A stretch of 60,225 nucleotides of DNA from the NCBI GenBank assembly GCA_947453695.1, contig CANGHW010000021.1, positions 1-60,225 on the forward strand, read 5' to 3'. The notes under the pieces are model-generated. The model searched no databases. It was given only the letters and a program-made list of their open reading frames with translations, and was not told where the DNA came from. The translations under genes were made by a program, and so were the position numbers. The stretch comes from Opitutia bacterium (GTDB lineage Bacteria > Verrucomicrobiota > Verrucomicrobiia > Opitutales > Opitutaceae). This document shows, piece by piece, positions 25,676 to 34,279 of this stretch; positions within the stretch are counted from its first letter, which is position 1; each line of letters opens with the position of its first letter.

Positions 25676-25900
25676 TCAAACATCAAAGATACTGCCGACG
25701 TCTGGGCTGCCACTTCCACCACCTTGGATTTCCAGCCCTCGCTTCTCGCTGAATTTTCCCTTCTCCAAGTCATCGATCATTGCCTGCGAATGTCGCATAG
25801 CCTCCGGAATCGCTGCCCCGCAGTAGCCACATTTTTTCCTGCGCCGATCATATAGCGCACGCCGACAACTCGGACAAACGAACAGCGATTTTGAGTCCAT
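25676..25900 (-). CDS. Small zinc-ribbon protein
   Basis: A 74-aa protein with two CxxC knuckles: Cys9/Cys12 (VCPSCRRALY) and Cys24/Cys27 (KKCGYCGAAIP), spaced as in a zinc ribbon. The rest is a charged helix (RHSQAMIDDLEKGKFSEKRG) and a Gly/Ser tail. The ATG at 25900 is preceded by a GGAGG at suitable distance, one of the better ribosome-binding sites in the window, which supports it as real. It is the last, 17-bp-spaced gene of the leftward catabolic run and uses more balanced codons than its neighbours. Function unknown; possibly an RNA/protein-binding accessory. Confidence 0.65.
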   Translation of the reverse strand: MDSKSLFVCPSCRRALYDRRRKKCGYCGAAIPEAMRHSQAMIDDLEKGKFSEKRGLEIQGGGSGSPDVGSIFDV

Positions 25901-25917
25901 TGGGCCTCCGCTTAGAA

Positions 25918-26775
25918 TCACCCCATCTTCCCCAGCCGCCCGGCCACGTCCGCCCGCAGATTCTCAATGTGCCGCAGCGTGAAATCCGCCACGCTCAGTG
26001 TGTCGTCCTGCACGAGCGGCGTGAGGTCCATCGCGAGCGAAATGGCGTTGGTTTTGTCGGTCGCGTGCGAGGCGAAGAAGGTCGCGTTGGCGAGACGGCG
26101 GCCCATCGCGGCGAGGTCGTAGCGTTTGCCGCCGGCGATCTGGGAGTCGAAGACGGCCACGAGCTTTTCGGCCAGTTCCGGGTTGGCGCTGGCATCCATC
26201 GGGACCTTGTCGGTATCAGCGAGCCAATCGAGGTCACGCCAGCCTTCGACGCCGAGCACGCGAGCGGGACGGCGGTCGCGCGGGAGCGCGCGAATCGCCT
26301 CGATGCAGCGGAGGAAACAACCGACGTGCGTGTCGTGTTTGTCGGCGGGCTGGTGGAGATAGACGACCGAGGGGCGGCAACCGCCGAAGATCGCGGCGAG
26401 GTCGGCGGCGACGGCCGCATTGCCCGATTTCTTCACGTCACCGCTCGGGTGAGAAAGTTGGAGCTGGAGGTTGTATTTACCGAGGCGAGCGGCCGTGCGC
26501 TGCTCCTCTTTTCGAATTTCCTGCATCTGCGCGTCAGTGACATGGCCGTATTTCCCCGTGCGCGCCGAGCCGGCGCCATTAGTCATGACGACGCCCGTGA
26601 AAAACCTGTCGGTGCGGCCATAGCACTCGGCGACGGCCGGGTAGGCGTTGATCTCGATGTCGTCCTGGTGAGCGATCACGCAAAGATGCGTCGTGCGGGC
26701 GAGCGCCGCCGCAGGCGTGAGACCGGCGGAGATTTCCGGGAGGAAGATATCGGATTCGGGACGGGAGAGTTTCAT
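25918..26775 (-). CDS. PIG-L family N-acetylsugar deacetylase
   Basis: A 285-aa cytosolic enzyme of the LmbE/PIG-L fold. The zinc motif AHQDDIE (residues 35-41; usually AHPDDE) and the second motif HQPADKHDTH (about 141-150) are both present. Members hydrolyse N-acetyl groups from GlcNAc-type substrates using zinc. The ATG at 26775 gives the canonical N-terminus; the frame open to 26820 is only the translated tandem repeat upstream. It lies in the leftward operon with the NahK-like kinase, so removal of an N-acetyl group from an amino sugar taken up through this locus is a reasonable inference. Confidence 0.87.
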   Translation of the reverse strand: MKLSRPESDIFLPEISAGLTPAAALARTTHLCVIAHQDDIEINAYPAVAECYGRTDRFFTGVVMTNGAGSARTGKYGHVTDAQMQEIRKEEQRTAARLGKYNLQLQLSHPSGDVKKSGNAAVAADLAAIFGGCRPSVVYLHQPADKHDTHVGCFLRCIEAIRALPRDRRPARVLGVEGWRDLDWLADTDKVPMDASANPELAEKLVAVFDSQIAGGKRYDLAAMGRRLANATFFASHATDKTNAISLAMDLTPLVQDDTLSVADFTLRHIENLRADVAGRLGKMG

Positions 26776-26787
26776 GGGACGGAGCAT

Positions 26788-26827
26788 CACGAATGGACAC
26801 GAATCGACACGAATAAACACCGAATTT
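26788..26827. repeat. Short 10-bp tandem repeat (CACGAATNNA type)
   Basis: Four consecutive 10-bp units, CACGAATGGA, CACGAATCGA, CACGAATAAA and CACCGAATTT, fill the spacer between the kinase stop and the PIG-L start. On the - strand it reads as a frame beginning FIRVDSCPFV. This sequence type recurs as an intergenic repeat in many environmental bacterial genomes. Confidence 0.7.
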
Positions 26828-27928
26828 CTAACCGCTCACCCGCTCCGCCGCGGCGACGATGTCCCGCATCGCCTCGGAGTTGTCCTCGATGCTCTTTACC
26901 AACGCGAACTGAGTGCGGGCGCGGTCGAGGTTGTGGCCGGGACGCTTGATCCGGAAATACACGTCGCCCTGCAGGTGATCGGTTAGAAAGCGGATGCCCG
27001 TCTCGAACGCGAGGAGCTTGCCGGCAAACCCAAGGTGCGCGCGCTCGACGGCGTTTAGCACGCCGCCCGCTGATTCGAGATAACCTTCAACGAGAGCACG
27101 GAAATACGGAAGAACGACGTGCATCTGCGTGGCATCGGGGTTGTCTTCTGCCGTCGAACTTGCCGCGGTGCGCACCATATCGCCGAAGTCGTAAAGCGAG
27201 AGGCCGGGCATCACGGTATCGAGGTCGATCACGGCGGCACATCGTCCGGTCGCGTCGTCGAGCATCACGTTATTGATCTTGGTGTCGTTGTGCGTGACGC
27301 GCTCAGTGAGTTCGCCGCGGGCAAGGAGATCGAGGAGCACATCGGTGTCGGCCGCGCGCGCCATGGCGAACCCGATCTCGTCCCGCACCATGGCAGCCCG
27401 ACCCGCGATGTCTTCGGCAACCGCCCGGCGCAGCGTCTCGAAACGGCTGCGCGTGTGGTGGAAGTTTGGAATCGTGTCGTGCAACCGCCCACCCGGCAGA
27501 TCGACGAGGAGTGCTTGGTATTCGCCGAAGGCCCGCGCCGCCTCGCGCGCCTGCGCCTCGGTCGTCACGCGCTCCACCGTGTGCGCGCCCTCGATGAAAT
27601 CGTAGAGCCGCCACCAGTCACCGGCCGCGCTGCGGTGCACGATTTCCCCGGCACGCGTCGTCACCAATGCAAGTGCGCGGGGTTGCTTGGCGCGCACGTG
27701 GGCGGTCACGCGGGCGATGTTCTCCATGAGCGCCGGCACGTTCTTGAAGATGCGGTGGTTGATTTTCTGAAAGACGTAGCGGCGCTCGCCACCCGGCGCG
27801 GCGACGATGGCGATGTAGGTCTCGTTGATGTGGCCGTTGCCATAGGGCGCCGCAGACACGATCGGCCCGGCCAGCGGAAACGCGGCGGCAACAACGGCAA
27901 AATCAGGGGGAACAGCGGCAACACTCAT
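26828..27928 (-). CDS. APH-fold sugar kinase, NahK/N-acetylhexosamine-kinase-like
   Basis: A 366-aa phosphotransferase of the aminoglycoside-phosphotransferase/choline-kinase fold. Visible features are a nucleotide-loop GNGHINETY (30-38) and a lysine-bearing strand YVFQKINHRIF. The Brenner-like catalytic loop HNDTKINN has Asp215 as base, and VIDLDTV carries Asp235/Asp237 for Mg. GLSLYDFGDMVR follows. QKINHRIFKNVP and THNDTKINNVMLD are characteristic of the branch that includes N-acetylhexosamine 1-kinases, which make GlcNAc/GalNAc-1-phosphate. The gene sits between the PIG-L deacetylase and FAD oxidoreductase genes, consistent with amino-sugar catabolism. A nucleotidyltransferase that could use the sugar-1-phosphate lies at 40.8 kb. 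Confidence 0.8.
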   Translation of the reverse strand: MSVAAVPPDFAVVAAAFPLAGPIVSAAPYGNGHINETYIAIVAAPGGERRYVFQKINHRIFKNVPALMENIARVTAHVRAKQPRALALVTTRAGEIVHRSAAGDWWRLYDFIEGAHTVERVTTEAQAREAARAFGEYQALLVDLPGGRLHDTIPNFHHTRSRFETLRRAVAEDIAGRAAMVRDEIGFAMARAADTDVLLDLLARGELTERVTHNDTKINNVMLDDATGRCAAVIDLDTVMPGLSLYDFGDMVRTAASSTAEDNPDATQMHVVLPYFRALVEGYLESAGGVLNAVERAHLGFAGKLLAFETGIRFLTDHLQGDVYFRIKRPGHNLDRARTQFALVKSIEDNSEAMRDIVAAAERVSG

Positions 27929-27968
27929 GCGGAAAAGGGAGAGACGGACGTCGAAACGCCCGCGGCGA

Positions 27969-29906
27969 TCAACTGTAAACCCGCACTTCGCACACGCGGG
28001 CGTGATCGAGACCGTTCGTCGCCGTCACGACGAGGCGCAGCGCCCCCACCATCGGCAGCGGCTCGGCCCAACGGTGCACGCGGCGACGCTGGTAGTTGCC
28101 CGCCTCCGTGTGAATCACGTGCCACGCGCCGCCGATCTCCGCTTCGAGGCGGTAGTCGCGCACCGTCTCCGGCTGCGGCCGGCCCCACTCCATGCGCGCC
28201 GTATAGCCGTCGGCCTGCGAGAGCGTGAGGAAACGGTGCAACCCCGTGTCGAAGATCAGCTGCACCTCGCGCACCGCCACGGGTTGCGGCCAACGCAACG
28301 CGAGCGTCGCCGGAAATCCCGCGGCCGGATCGCTCATCCAGCGGTGGAGCCCTGGCGCGGCGCGGTCCGGCGGTGCGCTGGTGTAGAGCGCGGTCGTTTT
28401 TCCCGTTTCGATTTCTTTGAGGACATTTTCCCACTGGTTCGCCGTCGCGGCAGGCAGCGTCGCCGCAGGGCCGTGCACCGCGCGCGTCTGCGCCGACAAC
28501 ACCTGCCCCGCCTCCGCACCCGGTTGCGCGCTCGAATCGCTCACCGCGGCGTGCGGAGCGAGATCGTCCGCGTCAGCCCGGGCGACGCCCACGAGATAGA
28601 CGTCGTCACGCAACAGCCGCTGCTGGATCGCCTGCACCAACCCGGCGCGGCCGGCGATGTCCGCTGGCAATACGCCCGCCTGTAGCGCCAGCGCCGCCGC
28701 CGTGCCGACGCCCTGCCCAACCGCAGCGCAGGTCGCCATCACGCGGGTTGAGGCGAAGGCAAGGTGCGTCGCCGAGAGGTTTCGCCCGGCGAAAAAGAGG
28801 TTCTCCAACTTCCCGGCCACGCAGCTCCGTAGCGGAATATCGTAGAGCCAGGGCAGGTGGTTCTGTGTGCACGGCGCCTCGTTCGGCGCATCGACTCCCT
28901 CGGGTGGATGCGTGTCGATGGGCCAGCCGCCAAACGCGATCGCGTCGGGAAATGGGCGCGACTCCGTGAGGTCACTTTCGCTCAACACGTGTTGCCCGAC
29001 AAAGCGTCGGCTCTCGCGCTTGCCCGGCACCATGCCGATCCAGTCGAGCGCCCAATGCGACACGTCGAGACCGGACTCGTTTTTGATGTGATTCCAAATG
29101 CCGAGCGTGATCGCGAGCAATTCGTCGCGGATGCGTTCGTTGTCCTTGAGCGTGTCGAGGCAGCCGCCCCACTCGATCCACCAGTAGCCGTATTCGAGCC
29201 CGAGGTCGGAGCCGCGCTTGCCGAAGGGCCGCAGCGCAAAGTCCGCGGGTGAAAATTTCCTCACCCATGGCGGAGCGACGTAGGGCATCAGCCGGTCGTG
29301 CTTCCGGGCCTGAAAGAGGATCGTCGAGCCCAGCGTTTTCGCGTCGCCCTGCTCCGGCGCGAGCGATTCGCCGAAGTCCGCCCGGCCCTCCCGTCCGCGC
29401 ATGGCCGGCACGCCCGCCTCCGCGCCGAGCCGCCCGTCGCCCGTGCAATCAGCGAACATCGCCGCCGCGATCATAAACCGGTCCTCCGTCGAAGGCCGCT
29501 CGGCGACGACCTCCGTGATCCGGCGGCCATCCACGCGCGCGGCAACGACGGTGGTGTTGAGCAACACCGTCAGATTCGGCTCCGCGCGGCAGAGTTCATA
29601 GAGGATGAGATCGGCCACCGCCGCCGAGCGCTGGGGGTTGCGCACAGCGAGTTCGAGGCGGATCTCCTCGATGATCCCGCCTTCGCGCGGTTCGAGCATC
29701 AGCGGCAGCCCGGCGTGGAGGCCCGTTGCGCCTACGATGTGCATCCGGATTTCGCTTGAGGCATTGCCGCCGAGCACCGCGCGATCCTGCACGAGGATGA
29801 CGTTGGTGCCGAGGCGCGCCGCGGCCAGCGCGCAGCACACGCCGGCCATGCCGCCGCCGGCGACCAGCAAATCGCATGTGATCCGTTTCTCGGTGATGAT
29901 GCTCAT
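27969..29906 (-). CDS. FAD-dependent oxidoreductase (FAD_oxidored family) with C-terminal beta domain
   Basis: A 645-aa protein. The N-terminal dinucleotide motif LVAGGGMAGVCCALAAARLG (residues 14-33) is followed by VLGGNASSEIRMHIVGA, MFADCTGDGRLGAEAG and the C-terminal FAD clamp NLFFAGRNLSATHLAFAS with RVMATCAAVGQGVGTAAA. These match PF12831 proteins of glycan-utilisation loci. Residues from about 490 form a separate beta-sandwich, coagulation-factor-5/8-like region (WENVLKEIETGKTTALYTSA, VREVQLIFDTGL, LRLVVTATNG). No signal peptide is present, so it probably oxidises an internalised sugar or derivative. The substrate is not known. It is 12 bp from the upstream M28 gene and 40 bp from the kinase gene. 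Confidence 0.83.
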   Translation of the reverse strand: MSIITEKRITCDLLVAGGGMAGVCCALAAARLGTNVILVQDRAVLGGNASSEIRMHIVGATGLHAGLPLMLEPREGGIIEEIRLELAVRNPQRSAAVADLILYELCRAEPNLTVLLNTTVVAARVDGRRITEVVAERPSTEDRFMIAAAMFADCTGDGRLGAEAGVPAMRGREGRADFGESLAPEQGDAKTLGSTILFQARKHDRLMPYVAPPWVRKFSPADFALRPFGKRGSDLGLEYGYWWIEWGGCLDTLKDNERIRDELLAITLGIWNHIKNESGLDVSHWALDWIGMVPGKRESRRFVGQHVLSESDLTESRPFPDAIAFGGWPIDTHPPEGVDAPNEAPCTQNHLPWLYDIPLRSCVAGKLENLFFAGRNLSATHLAFASTRVMATCAAVGQGVGTAAALALQAGVLPADIAGRAGLVQAIQQRLLRDDVYLVGVARADADDLAPHAAVSDSSAQPGAEAGQVLSAQTRAVHGPAATLPAATANQWENVLKEIETGKTTALYTSAPPDRAAPGLHRWMSDPAAGFPATLALRWPQPVAVREVQLIFDTGLHRFLTLSQADGYTARMEWGRPQPETVRDYRLEAEIGGAWHVIHTEAGNYQRRRVHRWAEPLPMVGALRLVVTATNGLDHARVCEVRVYS

Positions 29907-29918
29907 GGAATCGGCGAA

Positions 29919-31238
29919 TCAGAAATCAAACAGCTCGTCCGCGAGGCGCTTCACCTCACGGGCCTGCGCCGCGGGAAACGCCCGCACAAAGGGCCACGCG
30001 CGGCAGCTCGCGAGATCCCGGACGAGCGGCGCGACCGCCTGCACCAGACGCAGCACTTCGTCGGCTGAAACGTGGGCCAAGGTGTCGTGCCGGCTATGGT
30101 GCTGCCAGCGGCCACCGGAGAAATTGCTGCGATAAAAACAGAGCGACGGCACGCCACCGGCGTTAAAGGGAAACGTGTCGAAGAACGGCGTAACATCCCC
30201 CGATGCGCGCACATCGACCCCCGCACATGCCAGCCGGTCGATGGCGAATTTCCCGAGCGCCGCCGCGCCCGTGCGCCACAATTCGAGATGCCCGAGCGGC
30301 GAGGCGATGCTGTCAAAATTCACCACGAGCCCGTGCGCGCGCATTTCCGCCCGGTGCGCCTGCACATAGGCCGCGGCGCCGACCGAAAGCTGCTCTTCGC
30401 AACCGAACGAGATGAACCGGATGGTGCGGCGGTGCGGGCGTCCGGCGAGCTGCTGCGCGAGAGCGAGCAACGCGACCACGCCTGAGGCATTGTCATCGGC
30501 ACCGGGGTTGCCACATTGGGTGTCGTGATGCGCCGTCAACACGAGTGCCGGTAGGCGCGGTTCGCGGCCGAGCAGCTCGCCGATCACGTTCTGCGATCGC
30601 GCCGCGACGAGCGAGACTTCGATCTGCACGCGCAGGCGGCGCACGCCCGCCAGCCGCCATTGCCACGCATCAGTATAGGGCACGGTCGCCATCGGCGGCA
30701 TGCCATGCCGCCGCACCCAGGCGGGGTAAACGCCGTCGCTCTTCGCCCACGCGAAGGGCAGGCGCTCGTCCACATGGATCACCGCCGCCGGCTGCGCCGC
30801 GACGAGCAGGCGGTGTTGTTCCACCCGCGTCGGCAGCGGCCCGAAAATCACGGCAAATTTCCCGCGCAACGAACCGCGCTTCAAACGCGGCAAGTTCTCC
30901 GGCAACTCCAGCCACACGACGTCGCCTTCGATCGGTTTATCGCCCGCGGTGCCCGGTGCACCGACGAGGACCTCGGAGTCGACCGTCTGCCACTTCGTGC
31001 TGACGCGCGCGGCCACCCGGCTGCGGGCCCGGGCCAGGCTTATGCAGGGAAACTCTTCGGTGACGACCCGCGGTAGACCGAGCTCCGCGAATCGCCCGGC
31101 GATAAACTCCGCCGCCCGCCGCTCGGCGGCCGAACCTGCGCGGCGTTCGCCGAGGTCGTCGCAAAGCACGCGCCAGTCGCGCACCAGCGCGGACGGGTCA
31201 GAGACGGCGGTTCGGGCCATGGGCAGCGGGTTGGGCAT
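29919..31238 (-). CDS. M28-family zinc peptidase/hydrolase
   Basis: A 439-aa aminopeptidase-fold hydrolase. The PA-like insert lies in the first half. The di-zinc site reads LTAHHDTQCGNPGADDNASG (His/Asp ligands), then GCEE (catalytic Glu pair), NFDS (Asp) and the C-terminal HSRHDT (His). No signal peptide or lipobox is present, so it is probably cytoplasmic. The ATG at 31238 overlaps the upstream esterase gene by 41 bp; ATG 31220 is an alternative. Placement in the sugar locus suggests it may cleave an amide or peptide-like side group rather than act as a general peptidase, but this is inference. Confidence 0.84.
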   Translation of the reverse strand: MPNPLPMARTAVSDPSALVRDWRVLCDDLGERRAGSAAERRAAEFIAGRFAELGLPRVVTEEFPCISLARARSRVAARVSTKWQTVDSEVLVGAPGTAGDKPIEGDVVWLELPENLPRLKRGSLRGKFAVIFGPLPTRVEQHRLLVAAQPAAVIHVDERLPFAWAKSDGVYPAWVRRHGMPPMATVPYTDAWQWRLAGVRRLRVQIEVSLVAARSQNVIGELLGREPRLPALVLTAHHDTQCGNPGADDNASGVVALLALAQQLAGRPHRRTIRFISFGCEEQLSVGAAAYVQAHRAEMRAHGLVVNFDSIASPLGHLELWRTGAAALGKFAIDRLACAGVDVRASGDVTPFFDTFPFNAGGVPSLCFYRSNFSGGRWQHHSRHDTLAHVSADEVLRLVQAVAPLVRDLASCRAWPFVRAFPAAQAREVKRLADELFDF

Positions 31239-32049
31239 TGCCGGAACCTTCGAGGAAGCGCGTGAGGTCGGCGATGACGAGCGGCACGGCGCGCTCGACC
31301 AGCGGAAACTCGTGGCCGCCTTCTAGGCGATGCACGCGGGCCGTCATCGCCCGCGCTTTTAGGGCGCCGATGAAATTCTCGTTCATCGTCCGTTCGAAGC
31401 CGTCGGTTGCGAGCACGAGCGTGAGTGCGGCCCCCTGGAGTTTCTCGACGTGGCGCAGGGGGTTGAGCGTCGCCCAGACTGAGTAATCGGTGCTGAAGCG
31501 CTTCACGGGCACTTGGTAGTTTTGCCCCTCGGGCAGCGTCTCCGGCCTCGGGAAATCGAGCAGGCCGATCACGCTGGCGACGAAGCCGAACTTACCCGGA
31601 TGCGTCTCCGCGAAGCGCACCGCGCCGTAGCCGCCCATCGACCAGCCCGCGATGCCGCGCGCCGCCGGTTCCGTGGCAACCGGATATTCGCGCTCGGCCC
31701 ACGCGATTACCTCCTCGAGGTAGGTCTCGTAGCGCGACTGCGGATCGCCCGGGACGTTGATATACCAGCCATCTTCACCTTGCGGGAGGACGATGAAACA
31801 GGGAGCTGCAAGCAAGGCGGTGCGCGCCACTTCCGATTCGATGAGCGAGCGGTGATGCCGGCCGCGGCCGTGGAGGAAATAGAGCACCGGCGCCTTGCCC
31901 ATCGCGGGCAGCGTAGCCGGGGCGATCACCGCCACCGGCAGCGTTCGCCCGAGCGCGGCACTGCGCACTTCGCCATAGGTAATCCGCTCCGCGGCGACCG
32001 CGTGCGTCAGCCATCCCATCCCCAGCAAGAGCAACAAACGCATCATCAC
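31198..32049 (-). CDS. Secreted CE1/esterase-D-like alpha/beta hydrolase
   Basis: A 283-aa serine esterase with a signal peptide (RLLLLLGMGWLTHAVAA). The oxyanion loop is FLHGRG (His60). The nucleophile elbow is GWSMGG (Ser137) and the catalytic His lies in EGGHEFPLV. The fold and spacing fit carbohydrate esterase family 1 / S-formylglutathione-hydrolase-like putative esterases. The gene starts at a GTG (32049) overlapping the stop of the sialidase-like gene; ATG codons follow immediately. It is expected to remove acyl groups from a glycan or sugar acid in the periplasm before uptake. Confidence 0.85.
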   Translation of the reverse strand: MMMRLLLLLGMGWLTHAVAAERITYGEVRSAALGRTLPVAVIAPATLPAMGKAPVLYFLHGRGRHHRSLIESEVARTALLAAPCFIVLPQGEDGWYINVPGDPQSRYETYLEEVIAWAEREYPVATEPAARGIAGWSMGGYGAVRFAETHPGKFGFVASVIGLLDFPRPETLPEGQNYQVPVKRFSTDYSVWATLNPLRHVEKLQGAALTLVLATDGFERTMNENFIGALKARAMTARVHRLEGGHEFPLVERAVPLVIADLTRFLEGSGNAQPAAHGPNRRL

Positions 32050-33191
32050 TTCACGTCACTCCATCGGTAGTCCAAGCGCAAGATCGCCGGCGGTTCGCCG
32101 CCTACACCGCGATAGGTAAACACGTGCAGCCGCGTGTCGGCGCCGGTGCCCGCAAATTCCGCCACGGCGTAGTAGCCGTCGGTCACGTTCTGGTTCTCCG
32201 CGTTGTCGAGGATCACGCAGGCGTCGGGCTCGAGGGTATTGAGATCAAAGCGGATCAGGCAGAGCTGCATCGGACCGGCCGAAGCACCTTTCGAGGAGGA
32301 GGGTGCCTTCGTCCAGTTCCGCCCGAGCAGATAGCCATGTCCGTCGCGCACAAAGAGCCGCGGCCGGCCTATGATGCCGTGGACAAACGGGGTTTTGCCC
32401 GTGAGGTCGATCTGCCGCTGAACGCGAAATTGTCCGTCGGTGCGATGCAGCCGCGCGGTGCGATCGTAGCCGCGCGTCGCCACGATGAAGCCGTCGCCGT
32501 GGCGCACGAAACCGCTCTCGTTGGCCTGAATACCGCCAAATTCCGCCGTGAGTTCCCGCAACGGGCTCCAGCTGCGTCCCGAATCGTCCGACCGCAGCAC
32601 GTCGACGCCCCAGCGTCCGCCCTGCATGTAGCCGAACTTCATGGTCAACTGCCAGGTGGTCGACGCTTCGTGGATAAATTCCAGCGGGTAGCCGTAGCGC
32701 ACCCCTCCCACGAGGTCGAAGGGCGTCGGCGCATCGAATGCCTTGCGCGCCGCGTTCCAGAGAAATACCTCGGCACCAGCGCGGTAGTGCTTCGCATCCC
32801 AGCCGACTTCCTGCACGTCGACGTAGATTGCGATCGTGCCGTCGGGTAGGCGCGTGATCTCGCCCATCTGGTAGAGTTTCGGAGGCGGGGCCGGCAGTCG
32901 TTGAATCAAGTCCGTCTTCCCGCTCGCGAGCGAGTGCCGCACAACTTCGAGCGCCGCTCCCGCGTCGGTCGCATGCGTTTTACCGGCCTTGTAGGCCAGC
33001 CACACTTCGTCGGGGCCGACGCGCAGACTCACGGGAAACGCCGTGTAGCGCGCCTCGGCCGGTTGCGTCGCCGCGGAGACGAGCACGGTCTCGGCCAGCT
33101 TTCTCGCCGGGCGCACCACCGGATCGGCCGCACGCAGCCCGCCCACAAACAATCCAACGGCGAGGACCAGCAGACCAAGGCGGGTTTTCAT
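32046..33191 (-). CDS. Secreted BNR/sialidase-like propeller protein
   Basis: A 381-aa protein with signal peptide MKTRLGLLVLAVGLFVGGL and mature start near ADPVV. The propeller shows blade repeats with one Asp-box, SDDSGRSW, and GFVRHGDGFIVATRG, RLFVRDGHGYLLGRN and YYAVAEFAG. The ATG at 33191 is used; the frame upstream runs through the GGTATACC operator. It is first in the leftward operon and lies 22 bp downstream of a putative regulator site. It resembles exo-sialidase-like proteins of sugar-acid loci; hydrolytic activity is not established and a lectin-like role is possible. Confidence 0.72.
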   Translation of the reverse strand: MKTRLGLLVLAVGLFVGGLRAADPVVRPARKLAETVLVSAATQPAEARYTAFPVSLRVGPDEVWLAYKAGKTHATDAGAALEVVRHSLASGKTDLIQRLPAPPPKLYQMGEITRLPDGTIAIYVDVQEVGWDAKHYRAGAEVFLWNAARKAFDAPTPFDLVGGVRYGYPLEFIHEASTTWQLTMKFGYMQGGRWGVDVLRSDDSGRSWSPLRELTAEFGGIQANESGFVRHGDGFIVATRGYDRTARLHRTDGQFRVQRQIDLTGKTPFVHGIIGRPRLFVRDGHGYLLGRNWTKAPSSSKGASAGPMQLCLIRFDLNTLEPDACVILDNAENQNVTDGYYAVAEFAGTGADTRLHVFTYRGVGGEPPAILRLDYRWSDVK

Positions 33192-33213
33192 GGGGAGGCG
33201 CGAAGACTTTAAC

Positions 33214-33223
33214 TGGTATACCA
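33214..33223. promoter_or_regulatory. Putative GntR-family operator 1 (TGGTATACCA)
   Basis: Perfect 10-bp palindrome TGGTATACCA, 22 bp upstream of the leftward operon's first start codon. It matches the core of the site reported for UxuR/ExuR-type GntR regulators. Three further copies or near copies lie upstream of the other genes of this locus. Confidence 0.7.
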
Positions 33224-33285
33224 TAAGTCAAACCCCGCGTGCAGAGGCTCGGCCCGGCCTGCGTGCGGCGAACAATTCCTTGCCG

Positions 33286-33295
33286 TGGTATACCA
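33286..33295. promoter_or_regulatory. Putative GntR-family operator 2 (TGGTATACCA)
   Basis: Second perfect TGGTATACCA, 39 bp upstream of the aldolase start and 62 bp (about six helical turns) from operator 1. The pair sits between the divergent operons and could bind two dimers cooperatively on one face of the DNA. Confidence 0.7.
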
Positions 33296-33334
33296 AAACC
33301 CGCACGTTCCGTCCCGCCGCCTGCTTCGCGCTCC

Positions 33335-34279
33335 ATGACGCTTCTCCGCCCGCCCTCCCCCGGTCCGCATCTCATTGTCGCCCTCCTCACTCCCTTCACG
33401 GCCGATGGCGAGGTCGACACCGCGAGTCTCCGCCGGCTCGTCGCCTATCTGCAGGCCGGGGGCGTCGACGAGTTCTTCGTCGTCGGTTCCACCGGCGAGG
33501 CTCCGCTACTCGATGAGTCCGACCGCCTCACGATCATCGAGACGGTGCGCTCCGCCGCTCCCGCGGGCACGATCTACGCCGGCGTGAGCGGCACCGGCCA
33601 TCGCCACGCCATCCGCAACAGCCACGCCGCCGCGCAGGCCGGCGCCGACGTGGCCGTCGTGATGAGCCCGTTCTTCGTCGCGCTCGACCAGCCGCAACTC
33701 ATCGATTTTTGCACGGCGATCGCCGATGCCAGTCCGGTTCCGCTCGCGGTTTATCACCACCTGCGGATGCCCACGCCCTTCGCCGTGCCGACGGTCGCCC
33801 AGCTCGCCAACCACCCAAACATCGTCGCGCTAAAAGACACCAACGGCGGCGACCAAAACCGGTGCGCCGAAATCCTCGTCGCGACGGCCGGCACGCCGCT
33901 GAAGTTTTTCCAAGGTGTCGAAAAACTCGTCCTCCCTACCCTCGCCGCCGGTGGCCACGGTTGCGTCGTCGCCCAGGGCAATATCGCTCCGCACCTCTTT
34001 CGTGGCGTCCTCGATGCGTGGCAGGCCGGCGACGCCGCGCGCGCCGCCGAATATCAACGTCAGATCGACGCGTTGTGGGGCATCTTTCTCCGGCCAGAGG
34101 TGAAACAGTCGTTCGCTCATTTTCTGCATACGATGAAACTCCCGCTCCAACGCCGTGGCGTGATCGCGACGACGGCCGGTGCGCTGCCTCGCGCAGACAT
34201 CGCCCCGGAGTTTGAGCAGATGATCGACGACTACCTGCAACAGCACCTCGACCCCACCCTGACGCTGCAGACCTCGTGA
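33335..34279 (+). CDS. DHDPS/N-acetylneuraminate lyase family class I aldolase
   Basis: A 314-aa TIM-barrel enzyme. Residues 43-56 carry the STGEAPLL motif (G-[ST]-T-G-E) that binds the carboxylate of the keto acid. Tyr140 (LAVYHHLRMP) and Lys167 (NIVALKDTNGG) are the catalytic tyrosine and Schiff-base lysine. Members cleave or form bonds to pyruvate: dihydrodipicolinate synthase, sialic-acid lyase and 2-keto-3-deoxy sugar-acid aldolases. The conserved Arg that marks true DapA is not evident after the Tyr. The locus context (sialidase-like and kelch proteins, MFS carrier, GntR operator) favours a catabolic keto-sugar-acid aldolase. ATG 33335 starts the domain at its usual point. The stop overlaps the kelch gene start (GTGA). 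Confidence 0.85.
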   Translation: MTLLRPPSPGPHLIVALLTPFTADGEVDTASLRRLVAYLQAGGVDEFFVVGSTGEAPLLDESDRLTIIETVRSAAPAGTIYAGVSGTGHRHAIRNSHAAAQAGADVAVVMSPFFVALDQPQLIDFCTAIADASPVPLAVYHHLRMPTPFAVPTVAQLANHPNIVALKDTNGGDQNRCAEILVATAGTPLKFFQGVEKLVLPTLAAGGHGCVVAQGNIAPHLFRGVLDAWQAGDAARAAEYQRQIDALWGIFLRPEVKQSFAHFLHTMKLPLQRRGVIATTAGALPRADIAPEFEQMIDDYLQQHLDPTLTLQTS

